The translations under genes were made by a program, and so were the position numbers. Shown here one piece after another: positions 10,701-18,397 of a stretch of DNA of 64,000 nucleotides. Origin of the DNA: Psychroflexus aestuariivivens (GTDB lineage: Bacteria > Bacteroidota > Bacteroidia > Flavobacteriales > Flavobacteriaceae); assembly GCF_004010055.1 (NCBI RefSeq), contig NZ_RQVT01000050.1, forward strand, positions 124,001 to 188,000, in the 5' to 3' direction. A model generated the notes under the pieces. It made no database searches, was not told the origin of the DNA, and worked only from the letters and a program-made list of their open reading frames with translations. Within the stretch, counting starts at the first letter, position 1. Each line of letters begins with the position of its first letter.

Positions 10701-10847
10701 GTTGGTAAAAGTGATTGCCAAAATATTTTGAAAAGCATTGTTTTTTGGTGATTTCAAAAGTAAACTCAAATATTTTTCAGTGAGTTTGAAGGTTTTACCC
10801 GAGCCAGCTGAAGCGTCGTAAATTGTAAATGTTGATGAAGCAGACAT
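7707..10847 (-). CDS. AddA-like UvrD helicase with C-terminal PD-(D/E)XK nuclease
   Basis: This superfamily 1 helicase-nuclease of 1046 residues is the probable motor subunit of an AddAB-type break-processing enzyme. Walker A is ASAGSGKT at residues 12-19 and the Walker B region is YFIDEFQDTSRRQW, followed by LVGDAKQSIYAWRGGD; a later motif (QIMTIHKSKGLQFPVVIF) couples ATP use to DNA translocation. The C-terminus has a RecB-type nuclease with IIDYKTGE at 999-1006 and a QLKLYA motif. As in AddAB, both subunits therefore appear to carry nuclease sites. It is divergent from the superoxide dismutase gene. Confidence 0.9.
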   Translation of the reverse strand: MSASSTFTIYDASAGSGKTFKLTEKYLSLLLKSPKNNAFQNILAITFTNKAVAEMKHRIVDNLVDFSRTSSASAPNPMLAEVQSNTGLSIEKIQQKSRLILHELLVNYAAFEVSTIDAFTHRIIRTFAKDLGLSMNFDIEMDTEEILELAVERVVDRAGTDDLLTEILIDFALEKVNDDKNGNISLDILEASKLILNEKDESYLAAFQEFDLEDFKSAKTKILKHTQIIENELAKIGLRFLNKLEEQQLKPSDYTRSSIPNYFKKLTKKDFNIKFDAKWQAEIEDESTHVTKKLDEDKKSKIFALKDVVITGFFESKALIQQYNFYNKIYKNITQLSLISAVKDEIEEIKTERNILLISDFNKKISEEIKKQPAPFIFERLGEKFQHYFIDEFQDTSRRQWENLVPLLENALASMFDDQNPGTLTLVGDAKQSIYAWRGGDALQFIDLSDGKSPFPIQSNLEILETNYRSSRTVVEFNNAFFNFIGEQLNYDKLQQLFSGKSVSQQIARESEGFVNIKFLDVENNDERDEAYPEEVLNIIQQKQNQGFQLGDICILVRKKDQGVAVAEYLNANDIPIISSETLLIQSDGKVQFLVNIMQALDFEDDQEAKFRIVDFLLSEEEISEDKRFLKLQQILKSSASGFWQEIHKLGYDFQPEYFHALPLYDAIEYIVATFKFSKKANAYLQFFLDEIFVFTQKKQGDLSSFLKYWEIQSQKKSIVAPETKSAVQIMTIHKSKGLQFPVVIFPYAKEQTDYTNNSHFWVKLPLEFKLPFGLVTKPSKSIETDDYTVQYDSLLENLEMESINMLYVALTRASEEMYIISEDDRNKDKKIKPTTYSGLLMMYLEHKGLPIETDRNYEFGKSSVPDYKTEISESQNLKIHFHTKSEHLNVDLVTTAGKIWQDDNSDALQKGNMMHSILAEINTENDIQNSIQKHIDLGLLESSDKETIENMLQKIVSHPELKNYYSPVWKIFNERDISFMGDIIRPDRVCLKDKQAVIIDYKTGEISEFHQAQLKLYAEALEDLDYKVEKKILVYINENIDVKFV

Positions 10848-11018
10848 GGAAAAATTTTAGGGAAAGATATTAAATTCAGAATAGAAAAAAGAGACTGAAA
10901 ACATTTTTAAATTCAAAACTACCAAATCTTTTTTTATTAGTAAATTAACTTAAATCTTAAATAAAACACCTTCACTTTAGAAAACTATCTGTTTTTAAGT
11001 AAATAATAACATGAAAAT

Positions 11019-11050
11019 GTTTCACTTGTGAAGCTTAATTTTTACATTTG
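11019..11050 (+). promoter_or_regulatory. Candidate promoter of sodA
   Basis: TACATTTG at 11043-11050 matches the Bacteroidetes -7 element TANNTTTG exactly. A weak TTTC lies about 19 bases upstream, in place of TTG. The leader to the ATG would be about 30 bases. Confidence 0.45.
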
Positions 11051-11088
11051 AGTTCAATTTAATAATAACAACTAAAATACATATAATT

Positions 11089-11697
11089 ATGGCTTTCGAA
11101 TTACCAGAATTAGATTACAAACACGATGCTTTAGAACCACATATTGATGCAAAAACAATGGAAATTCACCATGGCAAGCATCATGCTGGTTATACCAAAA
11201 AATTGAATGCTGCCATTGAAGGCACAGATTTAGAAGGTAAAACTATCGAAAATATTTTAATCAACCTTGATTTGTCTAATACCGCAGTTAGAAATAATGG
11301 TGGTGGCTTTTACAACCACAGCTTATTTTGGAAAGTGATGTCGCCAGATGGCGGCGGAGAGCCAAGTGGAGAATTGGCAAAAGCCATTGATGACTCTTTT
11401 GGTTCTTTTGAAGCTTTTAAAGATGCATTTTCTACAGCTGCTGCAGGACAATTTGGTTCTGGTTGGGCTTGGCTTTGTGTCCATAAAGACGGTAAATTAG
11501 AAGTTTGCTCAACAGCAAATCAAGATAACCCATTGATGCCAAACGTTGGTTGCGGTGGCATGCCAATTCTTGGATTAGATGTTTGGGAACACGCCTATTA
11601 TTTGAATTACCAAAACAGACGTCCAGATTATATCGATGCATTTTTTAATGTTATCGACTGGGAAGAAGTTTCAAAAAGATATTCTGAAAATAAATAA
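11089..11697 (+). CDS. sodA: Superoxide dismutase, Mn-type by sequence
   Basis: The enzyme converts superoxide to peroxide and oxygen in the cytoplasm (no signal peptide). The metal ligands are visible: a histidine in HHGKHHAGY, one in NHSLFW, and D and H in the DVWEHAYYL block. Two positions that separate Mn from Fe enzymes point to Mn: GGG before NHSLFW, where Fe enzymes have Gln, and Gln in [10 protein letters not shown]. Cambialistic metal use cannot be excluded. The 202-residue length is normal. It is a single-gene transcript with a candidate promoter upstream and a strong terminator downstream. Confidence 0.93.
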   Translation: MAFELPELDYKHDALEPHIDAKTMEIHHGKHHAGYTKKLNAAIEGTDLEGKTIENILINLDLSNTAVRNNGGGFYNHSLFWKVMSPDGGGEPSGELAKAIDDSFGSFEAFKDAFSTAAAGQFGSGWAWLCVHKDGKLEVCSTANQDNPLMPNVGCGGMPILGLDVWEHAYYLNYQNRRPDYIDAFFNVIDWEEVSKRYSENK

Positions 11698-11718
11698 TTT
11701 CAGAACTTACTAAATTTT

Positions 11719-11754
11719 AAAAGCCGTTTCAATTAATTGAAACGGCTTTTTTTT
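11719..11754. terminator. Bidirectional terminator between sodA and the GT9 gene
   Basis: A near-perfect palindrome pairs AAAAGCCGTTTCAATT with AATTGAAACGGCTTTT, followed by T-rich sequence on the plus strand and also on the minus strand. It can end both convergent transcripts. Confidence 0.85.
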
Positions 11755-11800
11755 ATAAAAATGAAAAGTTTGAAATTCTGAAAAATTCTAAACAAAAACT

Positions 11801-12841
11801 TTACTTTATAAATTGATTCAAAGTTGCCAAAACCCGTTCTGGTGAAATATCTTTCATCACATGCTCATAAGATTTCACTTGCTTGTTGCCGTAAATAGAC
11901 GTTGGCAAAAGTGGGTATTTTTCTAAATCTGGAAGAATTTGTTGTGAATCTTTTTGTCCAAATGGTGCAAAACCAGCAAATGGATGGGTGGCGCCCCAAA
12001 TGGTCACAACTTCAACACCAAACATCGCAGCCAAATGTCCGTTGCCACTGTCCATAGCCAACATGACTTCTAGATTAGAAATCAACTGAAGTTCTTCTTT
12101 AAACGTGAATTTTCCAGCAACAGAAATAAAGTTAGAAAAATCTTTCGATAACTTTTTCAATTTTTTGACTTCTTTATTTCCGCCACCAAATAACAAGATT
12201 TGATAATCGTCATAAGTTGCCAAATTCCTTAAAACTTCCTTCATTGAAGCTAATGGATATTGCTTTGGTTTGTGTGCCGCAAAAGGTGCAATTCCGATCC
12301 ATTTTTTCTGAGTATTTAATGTGGAATCCTGACGTAAGTTTTCAGACAATTCTAGTTTTTGTGGTGAGATTTCTAAGCTAAGATCCACCGGTAAATTCAT
12401 TTTTCGAAACACATCCGCATAGCGTTGATGTGTAGATTTCAATGGTTTAAAAATTTTATTTTTTGGTCGAGTCAGCGCTTTTTTCTCACTTCGCCCTTTG
12501 TCTATTCTGTAGTATTCTTGACCTAAAATTTTTAAAAAACCACATAAAATTCTAGATCTTAGAACATTATGTAAGTCAGCAACACCTTCAAAATTATATT
12601 TCTGCAAACTTTTAGCTAATCGCCATAACCCAGAAATGCCTTTATGTTTCAGTTTGACATCGGCAACCACAACATCAACATTTTCTAAATGACCAAAAAA
12701 TTGGGCAAAGAAAGATTTGGTTAAAACAGTGATTTTCAAGTTTGGATAAGTAGCGCTCAATCGCTCCAACACCGGCACAGTCATCGCTACATCACCCATG
12801 GCGGACAAGCGAATCACTAGAATGTGAGTCGGCTGCCTCAT
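11801..12841 (-). CDS. Glycosyltransferase family 9 (heptosyltransferase-like)
   Basis: GT9 enzymes transfer heptose or related sugars in lipopolysaccharide core synthesis on the inner side of the inner membrane. At 346 residues, it has the N-terminal LVIRLSAMGDVAMTVPVLER motif typical of the family and the C-terminal nucleotide-sugar site (MDSGNGHLAAMFGVEVVTIWG). The start is ATG at 12841, 2 bases after the DUF4254 stop, so these two genes are almost certainly translated from one mRNA. The sugar cannot be named. Confidence 0.88.
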   Translation of the reverse strand: MRQPTHILVIRLSAMGDVAMTVPVLERLSATYPNLKITVLTKSFFAQFFGHLENVDVVVADVKLKHKGISGLWRLAKSLQKYNFEGVADLHNVLRSRILCGFLKILGQEYYRIDKGRSEKKALTRPKNKIFKPLKSTHQRYADVFRKMNLPVDLSLEISPQKLELSENLRQDSTLNTQKKWIGIAPFAAHKPKQYPLASMKEVLRNLATYDDYQILLFGGGNKEVKKLKKLSKDFSNFISVAGKFTFKEELQLISNLEVMLAMDSGNGHLAAMFGVEVVTIWGATHPFAGFAPFGQKDSQQILPDLEKYPLLPTSIYGNKQVKSYEHVMKDISPERVLATLNQFIK

Positions 12842-12843
12842 TG

Positions 12844-13452
12844 TTATTTTTTACTTCTCAATACTGGATTCATTTCGTCGTCATTGTACATTTTCATTTG
12901 TTTATAAACTTTCATGTACTTATCGCCAACTTTAATATCTTCCAACAATTGGTCGATCGCCAAAGACAAATCGGTGCGTTGTTCTAAAAGTACTTCCAAT
13001 TTTGCTTTGCAAGCCATTTGATGTTTTTGTGAAGCATTTGTTCTGTTAGCTTCTTCATTCATATGATAAATTTTCAAAGCTAAAATAGACAAGCGATCGA
13101 TGCCCCAAGCTGGACTTTCAGTATTGATTTTCGCTTTAGGTTTCGCTTCTATATTATTGAATAAATCTAAAAAATAACTATCTATAAATTCGACAGTATC
13201 GGTACGATCTTGGTTGGAAGCATCAATTTTTCGCTTCAACACTAAAGCATCTTCTGGCGAGATATTGGGATCGCGAATTAAATCCTCGTAATGCCATTGA
13301 ACAGTGTCTATCCAACATTTTCGATATAACAAATGTTCGATTAAAGTCTCCTTTTTGTCAAACGGATTTTTGAATTCCTGATCGACGCTGTCTTTAATAT
13401 GATAAGTTTCGATAACTTGATTGAAAATTCTATTGGCTTTTTCTGAAAACAT
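12844..13452 (-). CDS. DUF4254 family protein
   Basis: This 202-residue protein belongs to a conserved Bacteroidetes family of unknown function. Visible marks are EHLLYRKCWIDTVQWHYEDLIRDP near the N-terminus and a mostly helical, charged sequence without membrane segments. I chose ATG at 13452 because the family begins there (MFSEKANRIFNQVIETYH); the longer frame from 13557 uses TTG and would include the candidate promoter. The tight pairing with the GT9 gene suggests a role in envelope glycan work, which is inference from position only. Confidence 0.8.
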   Translation of the reverse strand: MFSEKANRIFNQVIETYHIKDSVDQEFKNPFDKKETLIEHLLYRKCWIDTVQWHYEDLIRDPNISPEDALVLKRKIDASNQDRTDTVEFIDSYFLDLFNNIEAKPKAKINTESPAWGIDRLSILALKIYHMNEEANRTNASQKHQMACKAKLEVLLEQRTDLSLAIDQLLEDIKVGDKYMKVYKQMKMYNDDEMNPVLRSKK

Positions 13453-13473
13453 AATCTTGGTTTTGAATTTTGA

Positions 13474-13481
13474 CAAATATA
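13474..13481 (-). promoter_or_regulatory. Candidate -7 element of the DUF4254-GT9 pair
   Basis: The minus strand reads TATATTTG, an exact TANNTTTG match 21 bases upstream of the ATG at 13452. It supports the short start and a transcript separate from the DUF6427 gene. Confidence 0.4.
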
Positions 13482-13553
13482 CCAAGTCCTTAGGTATTTT
13501 TGTAACAAGTATTAAGAAATAGAGAATTTTAGAGTGAAAAAGCTTTGCAGAAA

Positions 13554-14480
13554 TCAATACAAGGCTGATACCAAAATACCAATAATCATCAAAGCATAAA
13601 TGATTTCTTTCATATAAGTTTTTGTTGTTTTCAGCTGAAAATAATTTCCCATAAAAATTGAAATTGGCAGGACAAAATACAAAGCATCTTCGTAGAAACT
13701 TCGATGATTGAAAATTAAAATCACCAACGAAATCACCAATATCACATTGAAAACATTTAAACTTTTACGCTGATGAAGTTTAGCTTGACTGAATACTTTT
13801 GGCATTTGGAATAAGCTCCAAATCAAGAATAAAAGATTAAGAACTAACAAAAAACCGTATTTGAAATCAGCAAACATATGAGATTCTAATCTAATTTCTG
13901 GAAGGTATTCAATATAATTCACAAACTGATCTTCTGTAATTAACATATAAGTTGTATGCAAAACCAAACCAACTAAAAATCCAAGAATTGGTAGAATGAA
14001 ATATCTATAATTTTGGGACGCATAAAGTAAAATAGCATAATAAATTACAACTGCAAATAATAGATGGGAAGGCTCTAAAACACTAGCAAAAAAAAGACAA
14101 AATCCAGCGTCAAAAATTCTCTGCTTAAAAAATTTGTTATTTTTTAAACTTATAATTCTTCTTACCGCAAATAGTAAAAAAATATAACTAATTATAAGTT
14201 TTTCTGCTCTAAGAACTTCAGGAAAAGCAATAAGTAAAAGTACAAATATAGAAAGTGTATAGGTGTTTTGTTTCTGAATTTTATTGCGTTTCAGAATGAA
14301 ATTCAATACAAAAAGTAACAACAAAAACACTATGAAGATTCCTATTTTTCTAAGCACATATGCGCTATCAAATTCAAAATCTAAGCTGATGAAATTTTCA
14401 AAAAAAAACGCTATTCCAAAAATTAAACTTACTAAAATGTAAGCAATCGGTTTAGAATGATTAAAAAACCTTGTAATCAT
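13554..14480 (-). CDS. DUF6427 family integral membrane protein
   Basis: The 308-residue protein is almost entirely hydrophobic, with about nine or ten predicted membrane segments separated by short basic loops. The N-terminus (MITRFFNHSKPIAYILVSLI) is the usual start of this Flavobacteria-restricted family. Function is unknown; the overall look is that of an inner-membrane polytopic protein such as a polysaccharide or lipid-linked glycan enzyme, but I see no catalytic motif. It is divergent from DUF6341 and 101 bases upstream of DUF4254. Confidence 0.75.
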   Translation of the reverse strand: MITRFFNHSKPIAYILVSLIFGIAFFFENFISLDFEFDSAYVLRKIGIFIVFLLLLFVLNFILKRNKIQKQNTYTLSIFVLLLIAFPEVLRAEKLIISYIFLLFAVRRIISLKNNKFFKQRIFDAGFCLFFASVLEPSHLLFAVVIYYAILLYASQNYRYFILPILGFLVGLVLHTTYMLITEDQFVNYIEYLPEIRLESHMFADFKYGFLLVLNLLFLIWSLFQMPKVFSQAKLHQRKSLNVFNVILVISLVILIFNHRSFYEDALYFVLPISIFMGNYFQLKTTKTYMKEIIYALMIIGILVSALY

Positions 14481-14500
14481 AGCCTAATTTGTTATTTTTG
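14471..14500 (+). promoter_or_regulatory. Promoter of the DUF6341 gene
   Basis: TTG at 14471-14473, exactly 19 bases, then TATTTTTG at 14493-14500: a full match to the Bacteroidetes promoter pattern. The expected leader to ATG 14527 is about 20 bases. The site overlaps the start of the divergent DUF6427 gene. Confidence 0.6.
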
Positions 14501-14526
14501 CAAGGTAAATATAATTTATACTAGAT

Positions 14527-14775
14527 ATGAAAGATTTTTTTGAAGGCATTGCATCTCTTTTTGATGATTTATTATTCTTGCCATTAGACGCTTTGCGCGA
14601 ATTGCAAGACGAGTCTTGGTGGGCTGCAAATGGTCTGAACTGGATCTTCGTTTTAGTTGTTTTTGTCGCTTTTTTATACTGGATGAAAGAATTGAAAAAA
14701 TACAACGAGAACGACGAAGAAGACAGAAGCGTAAAAGCACATCCTTTTTTAGGTAAAAACGCAGAATTAGACTAA
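14527..14775 (+). CDS. Small membrane protein, DUF6341 family
   Basis: This 82-residue protein has an acidic amphipathic N-terminus (MKDFFEGIASLFDDLLFLPL), one transmembrane helix at about residues 38-56 (WIFVLVVFVAFLYWM) and a charged tail with EDDEED-like and KAHPFLG segments. The family is conserved in Flavobacteria beside the DUF6427/DUF4254 genes, with no known function. A good promoter lies upstream. Its last 9 bases overlap the 3' end of purD on the other strand. Confidence 0.8.
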   Translation: MKDFFEGIASLFDDLLFLPLDALRELQDESWWAANGLNWIFVLVVFVAFLYWMKELKKYNENDEEDRSVKAHPFLGKNAELD

Positions 14776-16050
14776 GTCTTTACCCAAGTCCGTTCTGAAA
14801 TATTTCTTATCAAAATCAATTTGATCCACAATTTTGTAGCCTTTTCTTAATGCGCTTTCAAAATTACTATCGAAAGTTGTCACGGCCAACACTCTGCCTC
14901 CATTGGTTAGAATTTGGTCGTTTTCTATTTTGGTACCAGCATGACAGATAAAGACATCATCAGTATTTTTAATTTTGTCCAAGCCATGAATTGTTTTGCC
15001 TTTTTCGTAAGCTTCTGGATAGCCGCCAGAAACCAACATTACTGTAGTTGCGCTTCTTTTATCTATGTTTAAATCTACTTCTGAAATTTTACCTTGCGCT
15101 GTTTTTATCAACACATCCAGAAAATCATTTTCGATTCTTGGAATTACAACTTCGGTTTCTGGATCGCCCATTCTTACATTATATTCTATCACATAAGGCT
15201 CGTCACCAACTTTCATCAAACCGATAAACAAAAAACCTGTATAATCAATATTTTCTTTGGTGAGACCATCTATACTTGGCTTTATGATTTTTTCATCAAC
15301 TTTTTTCATAAAAGTTTCATCTGCAAACGGCACTGGAGAAATTGCACCCATGCCACCAGTATTCAGTCCAGTATCGCCTTCACCGATACGTTTGTAGTCT
15401 TTAGCATTTGGTAGAGTTAAATAATTTTCGCCATCTGTAAGCACAAAAACACTCAATTCTATGCCACTCAAAAACTCCTCAATCACTACTTTTTCTGAAG
15501 CTTGACCAAATTTACTGTTAGTCAACATTTGTTCAAGTTCATCCTGAGCTTCTTGCAAATGTTTTAAAATTAAAACACCTTTCCCGCCTGCTAAACCATC
15601 GGCTTTTAGGACATAAGGTGGTCGAAGTGTTTCCAAAAATGACTTGCCTGCATCTAAAGTCTCTGCAGTGAAACTTTGGTAAGCTGCCGTCGGTACTTGG
15701 TGCGTTCGCATAAATTCTTTAGCGCGTTCTTTACTGCCTTCTAGCAATGCACCGCGTTTAGATGGACCGATGATTAATAGATCTGAAAATTCGTTTTTGT
15801 CATCAAAATAATCTTTTATTCCATCTACTAACGGGGCTTCCGGTCCGACAATTAACATCCCGATATTATGATTTGAAATACATTTGCCAACCGCTTCAAA
15901 ATCGCCAATATCTAGCGTTAGATTTTCAGCAATAGCAGAAGTTCCAGCATTTCCTGGTGCTACAAAAATCTGATCGCAATTAGGACTTTCATATATTTTT
16001 TGTGCAATGGTGTGTTCGCGACCGCCACTTCCAAGTATTAAAACCTTCAT
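14767..16050 (-). CDS. purD: Phosphoribosylamine-glycine ligase (GARS)
   Basis: PurD joins glycine to phosphoribosylamine using ATP, the second step of purine synthesis. The protein has the N-terminal MKVLILGSGGREHTIA motif, an ATP-grasp domain (KADGLAGGKGVLIL) and the family signature near EYNVRMGDPETEVV. I chose ATG at 16050 (427 residues, the normal length); the frame is open upstream to 16131, but those 27 residues are not family-like and contain a candidate promoter. The 3' end overlaps the convergent DUF6341 gene by 9 bases. The next purine step, purN, lies separately at 29.3 kb. Confidence 0.94.
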   Translation of the reverse strand: MKVLILGSGGREHTIAQKIYESPNCDQIFVAPGNAGTSAIAENLTLDIGDFEAVGKCISNHNIGMLIVGPEAPLVDGIKDYFDDKNEFSDLLIIGPSKRGALLEGSKERAKEFMRTHQVPTAAYQSFTAETLDAGKSFLETLRPPYVLKADGLAGGKGVLILKHLQEAQDELEQMLTNSKFGQASEKVVIEEFLSGIELSVFVLTDGENYLTLPNAKDYKRIGEGDTGLNTGGMGAISPVPFADETFMKKVDEKIIKPSIDGLTKENIDYTGFLFIGLMKVGDEPYVIEYNVRMGDPETEVVIPRIENDFLDVLIKTAQGKISEVDLNIDKRSATTVMLVSGGYPEAYEKGKTIHGLDKIKNTDDVFICHAGTKIENDQILTNGGRVLAVTTFDSNFESALRKGYKIVDQIDFDKKYFRTDLGKDLV

Positions 16051-16073
16051 TTTTACAGAATTTGATGTGGCTT

Positions 16074-16081
16074 CAAAAGTA
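16074..16081 (-). promoter_or_regulatory. Candidate -7 element of purD
   Basis: The minus strand reads TACTTTTG, matching TANNTTTG, 23 bases upstream of ATG 16050. It favours that start over the longer open frame. Confidence 0.4.
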
Positions 16082-16153
16082 AATCTTTGTAAATTGCTTG
16101 ACGAATTTTTTGTCAAAAAAATTCTATTCAAATTCTAAAACAAGGTTTCTAAA

Positions 16154-16783
16154 GTGAAAATTGAAATTCAGAACGATGAATTCATCCTGGATCCGTCTGG
16201 TGCGTTATATTGGACGTCCAAAAATGTGTTGCTTATCGCTGATTTACATTTAGGTAAAATTCACCACTTCAGAAAACATGGCCATCCAATTCCAGCAATT
16301 GTAAGTCTTCAGAACTTTTTGAAATTGGAACGTGTGATTTCAAAATTCAAGCCGAAAAAAGTTATTTTCTTAGGTGATTTGTTTCATTCTACGATGAATA
16401 AAGATTGGCATAAATTTCAAAACTGGATAGAGCAACGTTCAGAAAATTTCACATTGGTTGTCGGAAATCATGATATTTTAGCGCCAGAAGAATTTGAAAA
16501 AATCGATATCAGTCTTGAACAAAATATAGAAACAGAAAAATTTCTTTTGACACATCATCCTACAGAAACCGAAGATAAATTCAATATTTGTGGTCATCTT
16601 CATCCAGGATTTCGACTGAATGGTGAAGGCAAACAACAAATGAAATTGGCTTGTTTTTTCCGAAGTCAAAATCAATTAATCTTGCCAGCATTTGGTACTT
16701 TCACAGGAAAAGCACTCATGCTTCCAGAGCCTGAAGACCAAGTTTATGTTGTGGCTGATAACGAGGTTTTTCCTGTGTTTTAG
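16154..16783 (+). CDS. pdeM: Ligase-associated DNA damage response endonuclease PdeM-like
   Basis: A 209-residue calcineurin-type metallophosphoesterase. Metal-binding motifs are in order: IADLHLGK (D-x-H), FLGDLFHS (GD), VVGNHD (GNH) and CGHLHPG (GHxH). The compact form with MLPEPEDQ near the C-terminus matches PdeM, which in many bacteria is coded with an ATP-dependent ligase, Lhr-type helicase and exonuclease; none of those is in the window. The start codon is GTG at 16154, since no ATG precedes the conserved N-terminus. The stop directly abuts the stop of the convergent HD gene. Confidence 0.82.
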   Translation: MKIEIQNDEFILDPSGALYWTSKNVLLIADLHLGKIHHFRKHGHPIPAIVSLQNFLKLERVISKFKPKKVIFLGDLFHSTMNKDWHKFQNWIEQRSENFTLVVGNHDILAPEEFEKIDISLEQNIETEKFLLTHHPTETEDKFNICGHLHPGFRLNGEGKQQMKLACFFRSQNQLILPAFGTFTGKALMLPEPEDQVYVVADNEVFPVF

Positions 16784-17443
16784 TTATCGTTTCCCGTCCC
16801 ATTCAGCATAAAATTGCGCTAAAAAATTCTTCATAAATTCGTGTCGTTCTTCAGCAATTTTTCTGGCAGATGTCGTATGCATTTGGTCTTTGAGTAACAA
16901 TAATTTTTCATAAAAATGATTGATGGTAGGCGCATCTGAACGTCTATAAGCTTCGGTTGTTTCATAGGTTGTTGGTGAAACTTCAGGATCGTAAATTTTT
17001 CTATTTTTGAATCCACCATAATTGAAAGCACGCGCAATTCCTATGGCGCCAATGGCATCAAGTCGATCGGCATCCTGAACAACTTGCAATTCCGAAGAAT
17101 TGAATTTTAAATTATTGTGTCCACCTTTATAAGACACATGACGAACAATATTTACCACATGTGTTAGACTTTCAGAATCCAAATCTTGTTGTGCTAGAAA
17201 TTCTTCGGTTTTTTGTGCGCCTAGATTTTCATCACCATTGTGAAATTTCGCATCGGCAATATCGTGGAGCAAAGCGGCTAATTCCACCTCAAAATTATTT
17301 ACAGATTCGGTTTTAGCAATGTGTTGTGCATTTTTGTAAACACGCCAAATATGAAACCAATCATGTCCACCTTCTGCATTTTCCAAGGTTTTTTTGACAA
17401 AATCTATTGTATTAGAGATTATTCGGTTTTGGTTTGCGGTCAT
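16784..17443 (-). CDS. HD-domain metal-dependent phosphohydrolase
   Basis: This 219-residue protein has the HD metal-binding set: HDWFHIWRV near residue 28, then LAALLHDIADAK (the H-D pair) and VQDADRLDAIGAIG. That order matches the YedJ/YfbR-like group of soluble HD phosphohydrolases, for which nucleotides are likely substrates; the exact one is unknown. No signal or membrane segment is seen. The ATG at 17443 overlaps the plsC stop by one base, indicating translational coupling. Confidence 0.85.
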   Translation of the reverse strand: MTANQNRIISNTIDFVKKTLENAEGGHDWFHIWRVYKNAQHIAKTESVNNFEVELAALLHDIADAKFHNGDENLGAQKTEEFLAQQDLDSESLTHVVNIVRHVSYKGGHNNLKFNSSELQVVQDADRLDAIGAIGIARAFNYGGFKNRKIYDPEVSPTTYETTEAYRRSDAPTINHFYEKLLLLKDQMHTTSARKIAEERHEFMKNFLAQFYAEWDGKR

Positions 17444-18186
17444 TATTTTGGGTTTTGTCTGATGTCTTCAGAAATGATCTGCTCCAACTTTTGAATTAAA
17501 ACATCAGTCTGAAAATCTTTAATTTCTAAAGTTTCATGCACTTTCATTCGGAATTTGACTCCATGATTTATGGGAAACATCCCATATTTCTGAAGTTTCC
17601 ATGAATTATGAATACTAACTGGTACGATTACAGCATCTGGGCAAGCCTCAAAAAGCGTCATCAAACCTTTGTATGCAAATGCTTTTGGCTCGCCTGTGCG
17701 ACTTCTGGTGCCTTCGGGAAAAATTACTGCTGATCGGTTGAATTTACAAATATATTGTCCCAGTTTTTTGATTTGTCCTACTGCTTGATCGGGGTTTTTT
17801 CTGTCGATTAATACCGAACCACCGTGTCTTAAGTTGAAAGAAATGCCAGGAATGCCTTTAGCCAATTCAATTTTGCTGATGAACTTTGGATGCAATTGGC
17901 GCAAATACCAAATTATTGGTGGTATATCGAACATACTTTGGTGGTTGGCAACAATAATATGTGGGCGATTTCTGCGTAAATCATAAGATTTTTCAATTTG
18001 AAAAGTTGTCCCGACAATATTGAGACAGCGCATCAAGAAAAAATTAAAAATATCTACACTTTTCTTATGCGCTTGGTATCCGAAAAGCTGTAAAGAAAAC
18101 CATTGTAATACTTGAAAAACCACCAATGTCAAACCAAAACACAAGTAAAATACTATGGAAAGTGGATAGGTCAATATTTTTTTCAT
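17443..18186 (-). CDS. plsC: 1-acyl-sn-glycerol-3-phosphate acyltransferase
   Basis: PlsC makes phosphatidic acid by acylating lysophosphatidic acid at the inner membrane. The 247-residue protein opens with a membrane helix (YPLSIVFYLCFGLTLVVFQV) and carries the acyltransferase motifs: NHQSMFD (the H-x4-D catalytic pair) and FPEGTRSR for phosphate binding. VLIDRKN and VPVSIHNS fit the remaining two motifs. It is coupled to the HD gene by a one-base overlap. Confidence 0.92.
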   Translation of the reverse strand: MKKILTYPLSIVFYLCFGLTLVVFQVLQWFSLQLFGYQAHKKSVDIFNFFLMRCLNIVGTTFQIEKSYDLRRNRPHIIVANHQSMFDIPPIIWYLRQLHPKFISKIELAKGIPGISFNLRHGGSVLIDRKNPDQAVGQIKKLGQYICKFNRSAVIFPEGTRSRTGEPKAFAYKGLMTLFEACPDAVIVPVSIHNSWKLQKYGMFPINHGVKFRMKVHETLEIKDFQTDVLIQKLEQIISEDIRQNPK

Positions 18187-18334
18187 ACGTAAACAAAGTT
18201 CAGCTTAACAATTTTAAATGATGTTAATGATTTAAATTAAGTGCTCGAAATTTTATAGCTTCTAAATGTAAAATTACACCAAGTGAATATTTTGAGAGGA
18301 TTTGTCATTCAAATTTTAAGTGAGTTTTAAATAT

Positions 18335-18371
18335 TACAAAATAAAAGCCGCTTTCCATAAGAAAACGGCTT
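18335..18371 (-). terminator. Intrinsic terminator after the bacilliredoxin gene
   Basis: On the minus strand AAGCCGTTTTC pairs with GAAAGCGGCTT around a short loop (one G-T pair), followed by TTTATTTT. Confidence 0.75.
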
Positions 18372-18397
18372 GAATAAATTCTATAAAATCTTAGGTT

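Noticed and set aside
13453-13557. Longer N-terminus of the DUF4254 protein
   Set aside because: It would use TTG, overlaps the upstream gene and contains a TANNTTTG element; the family starts at ATG 13452.
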